In this document: positions 1-8,928 of the stretch, piece after piece
How the letters are laid out: the number at the start of each line of letters is the position of its first letter
Numbering within the stretch: position 1 is the stretch's first letter
Source: Burkholderia humptydooensis
GTDB lineage: Bacteria; Pseudomonadota; Gammaproteobacteria; Burkholderiales; Burkholderiaceae
Length of the DNA stretch: 64,000 nucleotides
NCBI RefSeq assembly: GCF_001513745.1
Contig: NZ_CP013382.1
Location: forward strand, 1,426,001 to 1,490,000
Direction: 5' to 3'
Notes under the pieces: generated by a model
Told to the model about the DNA's origin: nothing
Database searches by the model: none
Seen by the model: the letters and a program-made list of their open reading frames with translations, nothing else
Made by a program: the position numbers and the translations under genes

Positions 1-924
1 CAGCTCGATGACCTTCAGCATGTTCATGAACTTCTCTTCGTTCGCGTGCGCGTCTTCCGCACCGAACATCGCCTCGTTCGCGAACTTCATTTTCGCCAGC
101 GTCGGCATCACCATCTGCGCGTGGTGCTCGTCTGCGAAGATCGACAGCGCGTCGCGCATCAGCGTCATGTTGTCCGACGTGCTCACGCCCATCATCTTCA
201 TCGAGCGCACGTACTTCTCGGCGTCCTTCGTCGCCTGGTCGCCGAGGCCAAGCGCCGTGATGCGCGCACGCTCGTTCTGGATCTTCTTCGTTTCGTCGAG
301 TGCCTCGCGCAGATCGCCGAGCGCGTGCGTGCCGGTCGAGCGCGCCGCGTAACCGCCGATCGCCATGCCGCCGGCGACGCCCTGTAGCGCCTGCATCTTG
401 CCGCGCGCCGCGCCGAGCTTCTTCTCGCGCTCGGCCATGGCTTCGAGCTGGCGCGTCTGCGTCTGCATTGCCGCCGTCGTCTGCGCGATGTTCGAGCGCA
501 GCGTGCGCTCGTGCTCGGCGAGCTGGCGCGTGTTGATGCCCGCGCTCGCGAGCTGCGCGCGCAACTCACGCACGCGGGCGGACTGCTTCTCGTGCTCGAT
601 CGACAGCCGCGCCGCGGACTGCTTCGCCTTCTCGAATTTGTCGATCATGTCGCGCGACGGCGGACCGAACGCACGCAGCGAATCCGCCAGGCGCTTCACG
701 CGCGCCTGCGCCCGGTCGAGCTTCTCCGCGGTCCCGGCGAGCCCGGTTCGCATCTCGCGAAACGACGCGACGGCCTTCTGCTGCTTGCCGAGCTCGGCGA
801 GCTCGCCGCGCGTTTGCTTGAGCGCCTGCGCGAGCCCCTTGTTGCTGTTCAGCACGTTCTTCAGGGGTTTCGTGAAGTTGTCGATCATGTCGAACATCAC
901 GCGCAGTTTCAGGGCGTTGTCCAT
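1..924 (-). CDS. T: P2 gpT-like tail tape-measure protein (partial, C-terminus off the left edge)
   Basis: The reading frame starts with an ATG at 924 and stays open to the left edge, giving 308 visible residues of a much longer protein. The N-terminus (MDNALKLRVMFDMIDNFTKP) matches P2-like tape measures, and a long charged helical, coiled-coil-like stretch follows, as expected for a protein that sets tail length and fills the tail tube. It lies directly after E' in the late operon, as in P2. Family knowledge: the C-terminal part, not seen here, usually has membrane segments that act in DNA injection. Confidence 0.9.
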   Translation of the reverse strand, partial: MDNALKLRVMFDMIDNFTKPLKNVLNSNKGLAQALKQTRGELAELGKQQKAVASFREMRTGLAGTAEKLDRAQARVKRLADSLRAFGPPSRDMIDKFEKAKQSAARLSIEHEKQSARVRELRAQLASAGINTRQLAEHERTLRSNIAQTTAAMQTQTRQLEAMAEREKKLGAARGKMQALQGVAGGMAIGGYAARSTGTHALGDLREALDETKKIQNERARITALGLGDQATKDAEKYVRSMKMMGVSTSDNMTLMRDALSIFADEHHAQMVMPTLAKMKFANEAMFGAEDAHANEEKFMNMLKVIEL

Positions 925-926
925 CG

Positions 927-1097
927 TCACTCGTTTCCGCTACGTATCCGGGCGCGCTCGCGCCAGTCCATCAATTCGGCCAGGGAGAAGCCGTCCATCA
1001 CGGCCGGCGTCCATCCGCCAAACACCGTCGCGATATCGGCCATCGCGTCTTCTACGCGGGCCGGGATTCCATGCTCGCTTTCAGCGCCTTCGGCATC
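927..1097 (-). CDS. E': P2 gpE' extension, read by -1 frameshift from E
   Basis: This frame is open in -1 relative to E from the slip site to a TGA at 927-929. It ends with the 38-residue GpE' module (MADIATVFGGW through RIRSGNE), which could also start alone at the ATG at 1043. In P2, E and E+E' are tail-assembly chaperones made in a fixed ratio by programmed frameshifting and act on the tape-measure protein. Tape measure T starts just downstream, as in P2. The frame contains no stop between slip site and module, so a fused product is possible exactly as in P2. Confidence 0.85.
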   Translation of the reverse strand, partial: DAEGAESEHGIPARVEDAMADIATVFGGWTPAVMDGFSLAELMDWRERARIRSGNE

Positions 1098-1396
1098 AAA
1101 AAACCGGCGAAGATACCCCCCAACGCCACGAGGTCGGCCGGGTCCATGCCGGCCACGTCGAACTCGGTCAGCGTCGGCGTGCTGATGCGCGGCAACACCT
1201 TGCGCAGCGCGTCGACATCGAGATTCACGAGCGCGGCGAGCGACGTGCCGCGCAGCGCGCCCGCGGCTGGCTTGCGCAACGTCACCTGCGTAATGGTCTG
1301 CCCTTCGCGCTCGATCGGTGTGTCGAGCGTGTGCGTGTTCTCGTCGGGCGCGGCGTGGCCCGTCGTTTCGATGTGAGCGGTGTCGATGGTCGTCAT
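1052..1396 (-). CDS. E: P2 gpE-like tail assembly chaperone
   Basis: A 114-residue acidic protein placed between the tail tube gene FII and tape measure T, with the size and frameshift signal of P2 gpE. The core around ITQVTLRKPAAGALRG is typical of the family, which binds the tape measure during tail assembly. The zero-frame product ends about 15 codons after the slip site. The start ATG at 1396 follows a purine-rich stretch (AGGAAAC). Confidence 0.88.
   Translation of the reverse strand: MTTIDTAHIETTGHAAPDENTHTLDTPIEREGQTITQVTLRKPAAGALRGTSLAALVNLDVDALRKVLPRISTPTLTEFDVAGMDPADLVALGGIFAGFLMPKALKASMESRPA
1097..1103 (-). other. Programmed -1 ribosomal frameshift site, TTTTTTG
   Basis: Near the end of E the minus strand reads GGT TTT TTG ATG. 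The heptamer T TTT TTG is the same slippery sequence described for the P2 E/E' frameshift. Slipping back one base moves ribosomes into the E' frame, which is open to the end of the GpE' module. Six T residues in a row are rare in this GC-rich region, which argues for selection. Confidence 0.85.
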
Positions 1397-1453
1397 GGTG
1401 TTTCCTGGGTTGGATGTGAAATTGGAATGGCCCGCGCTCGACGCGGGCGTCGA

Positions 1454-1963
1454 TTACAGGCCCATCGCGCGGCGAAGGTCCGACGCGAGGTCCATGCCGT
1501 TGATCTTCTCGACCGCGTTCACGAAGTCGAGCTCGATGAGGTCGCGCCCGTTCACGGTCAGCTTGTAGTAGCTGGCGTTGGTCGTGATCTTGAATTTCGT
1601 GTCTTCCTTCGCCTTCGCGGTGCCCATGTCGATTTCCTCATGGCGGCCCTTCACGACCACTTCGATCTGGTCGTGCTTCTTGCTGTCCTCGCGCCGATAG
1701 CCGCCGGCGAAGCGCAGCAGCACGCCGTCGTGCTGCACGGCGCCGTACTGTTCGAGCACTTCGACCATGAAGCCGCCGCACGTCCATTCGAGCTGAAGCT
1801 CTTCGTTGCCGAAATCGATCTTCACGGGGCCAGTCATGCCGCTGCCCTGCCACGCTTCCATCTTGCGCTTGAGCTTCGGAAGGTTGAGCTCTTCGACTTC
1901 GCCGACGAAGTTCGCGCCGTTGTGAAAGACGTTGAAGCCCTTCAGTTTTCGAGGCATACCCAT
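1454..1963 (-). CDS. FII: Major tail tube protein gpFII
   Basis: A 169-residue P2 FII-family protein starting MGMPRKLKGFNVF. It forms the inner tube of the contractile tail. Length and position right after the sheath gene agree with P2. The start at 1963 fits the conserved family N-terminus. It is cotranscribed with FI, 15 bp upstream. Confidence 0.93.
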   Translation of the reverse strand: MGMPRKLKGFNVFHNGANFVGEVEELNLPKLKRKMEAWQGSGMTGPVKIDFGNEELQLEWTCGGFMVEVLEQYGAVQHDGVLLRFAGGYRREDSKKHDQIEVVVKGRHEEIDMGTAKAKEDTKFKITTNASYYKLTVNGRDLIELDFVNAVEKINGMDLASDLRRAMGL

Positions 1964-1978
1964 TGCGTTTGACTCCTG

Positions 1979-3151
1979 TTAGCCCGCCACGCGCGCCGGG
2001 AAATCGGCGAGGAAGCGGTCGGTGATGCGCTGGCGCAGCACCAGATTTTCGAGAGGCGGAACCGGCGTGTAGTCGTAATCGATGTACGCCTTGCCGGACG
2101 CGAGAATGTCGGCCGTGTTCGGCTCCGGATCGATCCACGCGCTACCGCCGATCAGGTAGCCGTTCGCGACCTGCTGCCGGAACCAGCCGTTGATGCTTTC
2201 CACGATGTCGCGCGCGAGCGACGGATTCAGCGGGCCGTCGACGACGGGCATCTGCGCTTCGGCGATCGAGTCGGCGGCGACCTGCGCCGTGCGCGTGTAG
2301 TTCTCGAACGCGAACTTCGGATCGTCCGAGCACGTGCGCTCGCCCCAGAACCGGAACCCGTTGCGGTTCACGAGCGTCGTCACTTCATGCTCGTTCAGGT
2401 AGCCCGCATCGGTCGCCGGGTCCTGCAAATCCCACGACACGTCGGCGCTGATGCCGGACACGCCGTTCACGACGACATTCGAAATCGTCTTGTGCCAGCC
2501 GATGTCGTTGTCGATCTTCGCGCGCAAGCCGGCGGCGATCGCCGGCGCCGGAATGACGGCCGTCGAATTCGTCGTGTCGTCCCAGCCGAGCCAGTCCGGC
2601 CAGATCACCATGATTTCGCGTTGGCCGAACTGCTTGCGGTACGCGGCGGCTTCTTCCTTCGTCTTGCAGCCGGACGCCGACACATAGGCCATCGCGCGCA
2701 GCGATTGCGCGGTCGCCACGAGCGCGGCCGCGACCGGCTGCGTGTCGAGGCCGGGCGCGGCGAGAATGCGCGGCTTCACGCCGAGCGCGGCCTGCGCGGC
2801 GAGCAGCGCCTTGATGCCCGTGTATTTGCCTTCCGGCGTCACGGTGCCGATGACGTTCGAGGTCGTCTCCGCTTCGTCCTTGCCTTCGGCGACGCGCACG
2901 ACGACGGTCAGCGGCTTCGTCTGCTGGCCGATCGCGTCGAGCGTGCGGCGCAGCGTGCCTTTCTTGCCGGCCTTGCCGAGCGCGGCGACGACGTTCGTCA
3001 GCAGCACGGGCGTGTTCAGCGGAAACGCGCTCGCGTCGGCGTCGGCCGCCGTGCAGACGACGCCGAGCACGGCCGTCGACACCGAGCGAATCGGCCGGCC
3101 GCCTTCGTTGATTTCGATGACGCGAACGCCGTGGTGGTAATCCTGCGGCAT
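1979..3151 (-). CDS. FI: Tail sheath protein gpFI
   Basis: A 390-residue contractile sheath protein of the P2 FI family, starting MPQDYHHGVRVIEINEGGRPI, a conserved sheath N-terminus. The C-terminal part (residues about 270 to 390) carries the family's conserved sheath domain, with the run NRNGFRFWGERTCS. The usual length is about 390 to 396, so it is full length. The start has a good ribosome site (CAGGAGC). Confidence 0.95.
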   Translation of the reverse strand: MPQDYHHGVRVIEINEGGRPIRSVSTAVLGVVCTAADADASAFPLNTPVLLTNVVAALGKAGKKGTLRRTLDAIGQQTKPLTVVVRVAEGKDEAETTSNVIGTVTPEGKYTGIKALLAAQAALGVKPRILAAPGLDTQPVAAALVATAQSLRAMAYVSASGCKTKEEAAAYRKQFGQREIMVIWPDWLGWDDTTNSTAVIPAPAIAAGLRAKIDNDIGWHKTISNVVVNGVSGISADVSWDLQDPATDAGYLNEHEVTTLVNRNGFRFWGERTCSDDPKFAFENYTRTAQVAADSIAEAQMPVVDGPLNPSLARDIVESINGWFRQQVANGYLIGGSAWIDPEPNTADILASGKAYIDYDYTPVPPLENLVLRQRITDRFLADFPARVAG

Positions 3152-3206
3152 GGTGTGCAGCTCCTGTTACGTAAAATCGGGAGGATTCCCGGTGATCGGG
3201 CCGGCG

Positions 3207-3878
3207 TCAGGCCGGGGCGTGTTCGGCGTCCGGCCGCGCGGCATCGACGGCGGCGGCCGGCTCGGCGGGCGGCATGCCTTCGGGCGCGACGGGCTCGGGC
3301 GGCGGCGGCACGTAGGGCGCGGGCATGTCGGGCCACGCGATCGCGTCCGGGAACGTGTCTTTCTGGATCGCGGCAACGAGCGCCATCTGGTAGGCCGACC
3401 AGGCTTTGAAGTAGTACGTCTGCTCGTCGTCGAGCTGGCCCGCTGCGTAGGCGTCGGCTTTGCCGAGGTTCTCCCGGCGCGCGATCGCCAACAGCCGCTC
3501 GAACTCGGCCATCGCCGCGTCGCGCTTCTCGCGCGCGATCAGCTCGGGCGGCACGGTCCACGCGCCGTCGATCCACGCGTGCCGCTCGGACGGGCGCGGC
3601 TCGGTCGTCAGGCCGAGGTCGGCCGGCGTCTTGCCCGCGATCGCGATCTCGACCGGCTCGCCCGTGTCGGTCCGATAGCAGACGCGGCCGCGGTAGTCCG
3701 GCAACAGGAACCACGCGCCGTCGCGGTAGAACGGCCACGTGGTCGGTGTGCGCGCCGGCGGCGCATCGAGCGTCGCGGACGCCGGAATCAGCCAGCGGCC
3801 GTCGTTGCGCGGATCGGCGTCCGGCTGGCCGCTGCTCAGGTATTCGCCCGTTGCCGGGTCGTAGTGGTGAATCAGCAT
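3207..3878 (-). CDS. G: Tail fibre assembly chaperone (gpG/Tfa-like)
   Basis: A 223-residue protein directly after the tail fibre gene, where P2 carries G. The central WIDGAWTVPPELIAREKRDA segment followed by a helical region (YYFKAWSAYQMALVAA) is typical of Tfa/DUF4376-type fibre chaperones. The last 35 residues are a Pro/Ala-rich tail of unknown use. It probably helps fold or trimerise the fibre encoded just upstream. Confidence 0.8.
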   Translation of the reverse strand: MLIHHYDPATGEYLSSGQPDADPRNDGRWLIPASATLDAPPARTPTTWPFYRDGAWFLLPDYRGRVCYRTDTGEPVEIAIAGKTPADLGLTTEPRPSERHAWIDGAWTVPPELIAREKRDAAMAEFERLLAIARRENLGKADAYAAGQLDDEQTYYFKAWSAYQMALVAAIQKDTFPDAIAWPDMPAPYVPPPPEPVAPEGMPPAEPAAAVDAARPDAEHAPA

Positions 3879-3894
3879 GTCGTGTCTCTCAGGG

Positions 3895-6267
3895 TTAGTA
3901 GGCGCGAATCAGCGCGAGCAGCGCGACGTTGCGCGGGCGGGATTCGTCGCCGCCGTCGGGTTGAACCGTGATCGCGTGCGCGTGGCGGCCACCGCCGCCG
4001 ACGCCGACGCCGTGCTGGTGATTTCCGGCGCCTTCGGTGTTGAACTCGTGCCCGTGGTTGCCGGCCGGGCTCGTCATCCCGTACACGTTGTCGTTGTCGC
4101 TGCCTTGCGCGCCGCGGTTGTTGGGCGAGCCCCACGTTCCCCACGGCGGGTTGTACATCTGCGGGTTCTCGCCCCACGGCGAAATGTGTTGGTGGTCTGG
4201 CGCTGCGGCCGTCCAACCGTGGTGGTCGTGCCAGCCCTGTACGTCGGTCCAGGCCGAATGCACGTGGTCCGGCGCTTCGCTCGACCCTGCCCCGTGTGCG
4301 TGCGCGTGGTTCTGGTCGCCCTGGAACGCGCCAATCTGGCGACTCGCGTCGACGCTGCCGCGCGCGTCGGACCAGCATCGAATGAACTCGCCGCGCAGCT
4401 CGGGCAGGCGAAACGTCGTCGCGCCGTCGCCGGTCGAGAAGCAGCCCCACCGATCCTTCATCCAGTCCGCATCGGAGACGAGCGCGCCGCTCGCCTGCGC
4501 ATACGCCCACAGCTCGGGATAGTCGGCACGGTTCACGAGCACGCCGTTCGCCTTGAGGAAGCCCGGCCGCACGGTCGTGCGCGGCTCGAAGACAATCTGG
4601 CCGATCGTCGCGGCCGACAGGACCGAGCGCACCCATTCCGTCGTCGCGACGCGCGTCGATCGATCCGCCGCCGGCGGCGTCGGCACGGTGACAGCTTCTT
4701 CGAAGGCCACGAGCGACGGCGAGAACCGCACGACGGCGCGCGCGTTGCAGGTCACGCCGAACTCGCCATCGGCCGCGTGATAGAGGCCGGTATCCGGTGC
4801 GCCGTCGTTGGCGAACGTGAGCGACGGCGCGGCCGGGCTGCCTTCGGCGAGCACGAGCCGCTTGCCGGGCGCGAACGACACATCGCCGGCCAGCGTGCCG
4901 CCCTTGCTCTTGTCGAGCGGGTCGAGGTTGCCTTCGTGCCACACGATCCGCCCGTCGACGCGAAAGGTGCGATTCGCGAACTCGTAATGGAACGAGCCGA
5001 GGGTGGGCGACCACCAGCCGACCGCGCTCTTGCTCGCGTAGTGGTAGCCGTCGAGCGGGCCGAGGCTGATATGCGCCTCCCCGGCGCCTTGCCCGACAAT
5101 CAGGTCGCGACCGATCTTGACGTTGCCGCCGAAGACAGCGCCCGCACCGCTGCCGTCGACGATCACCTGTCCCGTCGTCAGCGACCACGAGAACGGCCGA
5201 TAGTCGTTGTAGGTGCCGTCCGGCGCGCCCTTCGGTGTCGACAGGAAATAGACGCTCCAGCCGTCGTTGCGGATGAGCGCGCCGTAGCCTTCGCAGACCG
5301 CGCGGAACTGGCCGCCGGCGCCGCCGGCGTCGATCGCGCGCGCCGTGACGCCTTCCGACGCGTCGACGCCGCCGCGCACCTGCAGCGCGGTCTTGCCGTC
5401 GTCGGCGCGATCGCCGATCAGCACGCGGCCGCCCGACGTGAAGCGCGCGACGCGCTTCTGCTTCGCGTCGCTCGCCGCGTCGTTGTTCGTGCCGTCGTTG
5501 ACGCACACGTCGACGTACTCGCGGCCCCATGCGCCGGCGTCGAATCCTGCGCGCAGCGTCGCGACCAGGCGCGGGCTCAGATCGGGCAGCGTCGCGTCGC
5601 CGAACGTGCCGAACAGGCGCGCCTTGCCGGCCTTGCCGACGCCGGCCGTCTTCGGCGACACGTCGAGCTGCGCGGCGCGCTCGTCAGCGTCGGCGACGAC
5701 GCGCACGCGCCCGTCGAACGTCGCGCCCGAGAGCGCCGCGTAGCGCCGCCTCGCCGTCTTCGGCGTGATCGCGCGCGTGTCGTCGTCGCCGGCGTCCACT
5801 TCGGCCTGCGTGGCGAGCTCGACCACGCCCTGGCGCTCGGTCGTCGCCGGCGGATTCAGGAACGTCGCCGGCCCGAACTCGAGCTTGGCCGCGTCGATCG
5901 TCGCGAAAACGACATCGGTCGCGAGCAGCATCATTGCCGCGGGCGATTTTTCGAGAATCGGCGTGTCCTGCACGTACACGGCGAACAGCACGCCGTTGTC
6001 GAGATACAGGCCGAACGCGTACAGCGAGTATTGATCGCCTGTGTCGTCCTGGATCACGACATGCACCGTGTCCGGCGCGACGTTTTCGCCGCCGAACGTG
6101 GACACGCGCTTGCGCTCGTTCGGCAACGTCTTCATGCCGCGGTCGAACGCGAACGGCGCGGTGCCGAGCCCGATTTCGACGACGCGGCGCGCGGCCGTGC
6201 CGGTATTGCCGTCGGCGACCAGGGCCGCGCGGCCGGCGTCGGTGATGTTGATGAGCATTCCAGCCAT
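3895..6267 (-). CDS. H: Tail fibre protein gpH with phage collar C-terminus
   Basis: A 790-residue fibre protein. The N-terminal part (residues about 1 to 190) is the P2 H base-plate attachment type (MLINITDAGRAALVADG). A long beta-rich shaft follows, then a collar domain around GQIVFEPRTTVRPGFLKANG. The last 170 residues are rich in glycine and in His-x-His motifs (NHAHAH, DHVH, DHQH, NHGH, NHQH, RHAH), which in other phage fibres bind metal along the trimer axis. The C-terminal half should decide host range. Confidence 0.9.
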   Translation of the reverse strand: MAGMLINITDAGRAALVADGNTGTAARRVVEIGLGTAPFAFDRGMKTLPNERKRVSTFGGENVAPDTVHVVIQDDTGDQYSLYAFGLYLDNGVLFAVYVQDTPILEKSPAAMMLLATDVVFATIDAAKLEFGPATFLNPPATTERQGVVELATQAEVDAGDDDTRAITPKTARRRYAALSGATFDGRVRVVADADERAAQLDVSPKTAGVGKAGKARLFGTFGDATLPDLSPRLVATLRAGFDAGAWGREYVDVCVNDGTNNDAASDAKQKRVARFTSGGRVLIGDRADDGKTALQVRGGVDASEGVTARAIDAGGAGGQFRAVCEGYGALIRNDGWSVYFLSTPKGAPDGTYNDYRPFSWSLTTGQVIVDGSGAGAVFGGNVKIGRDLIVGQGAGEAHISLGPLDGYHYASKSAVGWWSPTLGSFHYEFANRTFRVDGRIVWHEGNLDPLDKSKGGTLAGDVSFAPGKRLVLAEGSPAAPSLTFANDGAPDTGLYHAADGEFGVTCNARAVVRFSPSLVAFEEAVTVPTPPAADRSTRVATTEWVRSVLSAATIGQIVFEPRTTVRPGFLKANGVLVNRADYPELWAYAQASGALVSDADWMKDRWGCFSTGDGATTFRLPELRGEFIRCWSDARGSVDASRQIGAFQGDQNHAHAHGAGSSEAPDHVHSAWTDVQGWHDHHGWTAAAPDHQHISPWGENPQMYNPPWGTWGSPNNRGAQGSDNDNVYGMTSPAGNHGHEFNTEGAGNHQHGVGVGGGGRHAHAITVQPDGGDESRPRNVALLALIRAY

Positions 6268-6268
6268 G

Positions 6269-6823
6269 TCAGATATCCGTGAGGGACAGGCGGCGATACA
6301 CCGCCGCGCGTGCGCCCGCGCCGATGCGCTGCGTGCCTGTCGCGCTGAAACCCTGCGTGAACGTGTAGTGCGCGGTGCCGCGCTTGGCCCGGTCGACTTC
6401 GGCGATGATGTCGGCGACGTATTCGGCGGTCGCCGGGATGCCGTCGCGCGCGCCGACCGTCATCAGGATTTCGAACGTGCCCGGCCGGCCCTTCGGCGTC
6501 TTCTCGAACCACTCGCGCATCGCGACGTTCGCGCCGAACGACGCGCACACTTCGCGCACGGCCGCGGCCGTGCCTTTCTTGCGCGCGATCCGGATCGCCG
6601 CTTTCACGCGCGCGCGCTTCACCTGTTCGGGCCAGTAGTCCTTCCACGTCTCGACGCCGAGGTGCCACGCGAGCCACGGCAGGAACCGCAGCGGGATCGT
6701 GTCCGGGTTCATCAGCGTGCCGATGTCGACCGGAATCGCGCTGATGCGCGCGTTCGTCTCCGCGATCCGGCGTTCGAGCGCGGTCGCGTTCGGGGGCAGC
6801 AGCGAGGTTGCCAACTTAGTCAT
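6269..6823 (-). CDS. I: Baseplate protein gpI
   Basis: A 184-residue P2 gpI-family protein (tail protein I, PF09684-like) with the conserved FLPWLAWHLGVETW core. It sits between J and the fibre gene, as in P2. An ATG at 6823 overlaps the end of J; an in-frame GTG at 6832 is an alternative. The protein is a baseplate wedge component. Confidence 0.9.
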   Translation of the reverse strand: MTKLATSLLPPNATALERRIAETNARISAIPVDIGTLMNPDTIPLRFLPWLAWHLGVETWKDYWPEQVKRARVKAAIRIARKKGTAAAVREVCASFGANVAMREWFEKTPKGRPGTFEILMTVGARDGIPATAEYVADIIAEVDRAKRGTAHYTFTQGFSATGTQRIGAGARAAVYRRLSLTDI

Positions 6824-7719
6824 CCGCGACACCGCCGTCGATCAGCTCGATTCCGGTGCAGTACGGCGCCTGCTCGTGCGTCACGGGAACGCCGCCGGCG
6901 GGCGAGTCGAGCAACACCTTTTGCACGCCGGCGACGCGCATCGCCGCGTGCAGGCCGTCGACCGTGATTTCCATGCCGATGCGCCGCATGTCCGCCGCGA
7001 ACCTGTCGGTGCGCTTGCGGGCTTCCGCGAGCGCCACGCCGCGATCCGGGCCGGAGAAGAAGCGCAGCGTCGCGCGGATCGCATACGGCACGACTTTCGC
7101 GCTCTGCACGATCACCTGGTCGGTTTGCGGGCGCACGCCTTCGAGCGCCGCGCTTACGATGTCGATGAGCGCATCGCTCGCCGTGCCGTCGCCTTCGCGC
7201 GACAGGACCGTGACGACCATCACGCACGGCTCGGGGCTGCGCGCGGACGCGGACAGCACGCGGCCGTCCGCCGCGCGCATGGAACACGTACGCTTCTTCG
7301 GGGCCGGCGACGGAGAAGCCGCGCGGCGCGAGCTGCACGCGCTCGCGCAGATTGTCGTCGTCCTCATAGACCGCATCGATACCGTTCTGCGGATCAGCCG
7401 CCGTGATCACGAGCCGCTCGACATCGAACAGCGCGGCGATGTGGTCGAGCGTCGTGCCGCGTGCATAGGCGAGCAGCACGCCGCGCGATTTGTCGTTGAT
7501 GAGCTGCCGCAGCAGGACTTCGCGATACGCGTTCTCCTGAAGGACGCGCGTCACGGGCTCGGATTCGAGCGCGAGCGTCGCGGCGATTTCCGCCTGGTGC
7601 TCGACCGGATACAGCGACACGAGACGCGCCTTGCGTTCGGCGAACAGCGTCTCGAAGTCGAGCGGGTCGACGATATCCGGCGCCGGGAGCTGCGAGAGGT
7701 CGATGGGCGTGCTTCTCAC
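6816..7719 (-). pseudogene. J: Baseplate protein gpJ, frame broken by a 2-bp contraction
   Basis: Starting with GTG at 7719 (overlapping the stop of W as GTGA), the frame encodes good P2 gpJ sequence (STPIDLSQLPAPDIVD through EEAYVFHA). It then loses homology near 7278. In another frame the homology resumes (AADGRVLSASA) and runs to a TAA at 6816. Two missing bases in the CG repeat at 7272-7278 explain this: with them restored the product would have 301 residues, the P2 size. The gene is either inactivated in this prophage or carries a sequencing error. Confidence 0.85.
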
Positions 7720-8078
7720 GATGCGCCCCCGTTCGACAGCGGCACGCGTAGCGACACGAGCTCGTCGCGCTCGTCGGTCCAGCCTTCGATGTCGACGAAC
7801 TGCCGGCCGGCGAAAGCGTCGGCGGCCGACGCCGAAATCTGAACGCGCGTGACGGTCAAGCGCGGCTCCCACCGCATGAGCGCAGTCGCGATCGCCGCGT
7901 ACAGGCGAATCCGGGTTGCGCCGTTGGCGGGCGCGTCGATCAGATCGGGCAGTTCCGAGCCGAACGTGCGGCGCTGGATGCACGAGCCAAGCGGCGTCGA
8001 GACGATGCGGCCGATGGACTGCGCGAGGTGATCGAGCCCGGACATCGAGCGGCCCGTCTCTGCGTTCATGCCCCTCAT
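7716..8078 (-). CDS. W: Baseplate protein gpW
   Basis: A 120-residue GPW/gp25-family protein, lysozyme-like in fold. The GSRRTFGSELPDLID-like segment is present as CIQRRTFGSELPDLID, followed by YAAIATALMRWEPR, the family signature. The start ATG at 8078 overlaps the stop of V by ATGA; inner starts at 8069 and 8045 are possible. It connects the tube to the baseplate. Confidence 0.92.
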   Translation of the reverse strand: MRGMNAETGRSMSGLDHLAQSIGRIVSTPLGSCIQRRTFGSELPDLIDAPANGATRIRLYAAIATALMRWEPRLTVTRVQISASAADAFAGRQFVDIEGWTDERDELVSLRVPLSNGGAS

Positions 8079-8755
8079 AGCGGCGGGCTCACTTCGGCCG
8101 ATTCGCCGCGTGCCTGGTGGGTATGGAAGGGCAAGCTCTTGCCCATCGAGCGCACTTCGCCCGTGAAATCGGCCGCGCCGTCGATGCGCATGACGTTGCC
8201 GCCGCCGGTGCTACCCGAGCCCGTCATGCCAGACTCGAACACGAGCGGCCCTTTCACGAGCAAGGCGCCCGTGCAGGTCGTCTGTCCGGCGTCGAGCGTG
8301 ACCGACACGGCCTTCACGGTCGCCGATTCCGTCTCGACCGTGACCGACACGGGCGCAACGAGGCGTACCGTCGCGCCGGCGGGCAGTTCGGCCGTGAGCG
8401 CATGCGCGTCGTGGTCGTAGCTCACGCGCGCGCCGTCCGCGTAGACGCGGGTGTGGGTGTTCGGCACGTTGTCCGGTGCGGGGAACGCGTCGGAGAACAC
8501 GCCGCGCAGCGCGACGCCTTGCGCAAGGTCGCCCATCGCGCCGAGCACGACGACTTGCTCGCCCTTCGTCGGCGGCAACCATTCGCGCGTGTTGCCGGCC
8601 GCGGGCGTGAGCCACGGAATCCAGTTCGTTTGCAGGCCGTCGTCGTCCGATTCGCCGATCGCCACGCGGCAAAGCGCCGCCTTGTGGTCGACATCGAGAA
8701 TCGAGCCTTTGCGCACGGCGTTGCGTGCTTGCCGTTGAATTTCGTTCGCATCCAT
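8075..8755 (-). CDS. V: Baseplate spike protein gpV
   Basis: A 226-residue P2 gpV-family membrane-piercing spike. Residues 1 to about 90 form the OB-fold part (TKGEQVVVLGAMGDLAQG is diagnostic), then come a beta-helix rich in short valine/threonine repeats and a C-terminal apex with FHTH, the His-x-His pair that binds iron in P2 gpV. The ATG at 8755 (MDANEIQRQARN) is chosen over upstream starts because it matches the family N-terminus. Confidence 0.93.
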   Translation of the reverse strand: MDANEIQRQARNAVRKGSILDVDHKAALCRVAIGESDDDGLQTNWIPWLTPAAGNTREWLPPTKGEQVVVLGAMGDLAQGVALRGVFSDAFPAPDNVPNTHTRVYADGARVSYDHDAHALTAELPAGATVRLVAPVSVTVETESATVKAVSVTLDAGQTTCTGALLVKGPLVFESGMTGSGSTGGGNVMRIDGAADFTGEVRSMGKSLPFHTHQARGESAEVSPPL

Positions 8756-8800
8756 ACCGGCAATGGTGCCGGTCGCCCGCGCGGGGCGCGAGCACTCGCC

Positions 8801-8828
8801 TTTGTCATGCCGCCGGGTACAGCGCGCT
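8801..8828. promoter_or_regulatory. Candidate late-promoter element, copy 1 (V/methylase divergence)
   Basis: A 28-bp segment that starts TTTGT and ends GGGTACAGCGCGCT is repeated at 16808-16835 with 21 of 28 positions identical. It holds a TGT/ACA dyad with 13 bases between, one more than the TGT-N12-ACA of P2 Ogr sites. It lies in the gap between V (minus) and the methylase (plus), where P2 has a late promoter. That it binds the phage's Ogr-like activator is an inference. Confidence 0.5.
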
Positions 8829-8928
8829 CGTGATCCGCGCGGCGAATCGGGCGTCGACAATGGCCGCTCGACACACGCAACGGCGCGTGCGGCACGTGCT
8901 GCGCGCGCATTTCCACTCTCGCAACACG

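Noticed and set aside
198-569. A 123-codon Arg/Ser-rich minus-strand frame at the left edge
   Set aside because: It is out of frame with the tape-measure gene, whose frame matches the P2 family over the same DNA.
3877-6282. An 801-codon plus-strand frame opposite the tail fibre gene
   Set aside because: Antisense shadow of gene H, with Arg/Val/Ala-rich composition and no domain pattern.
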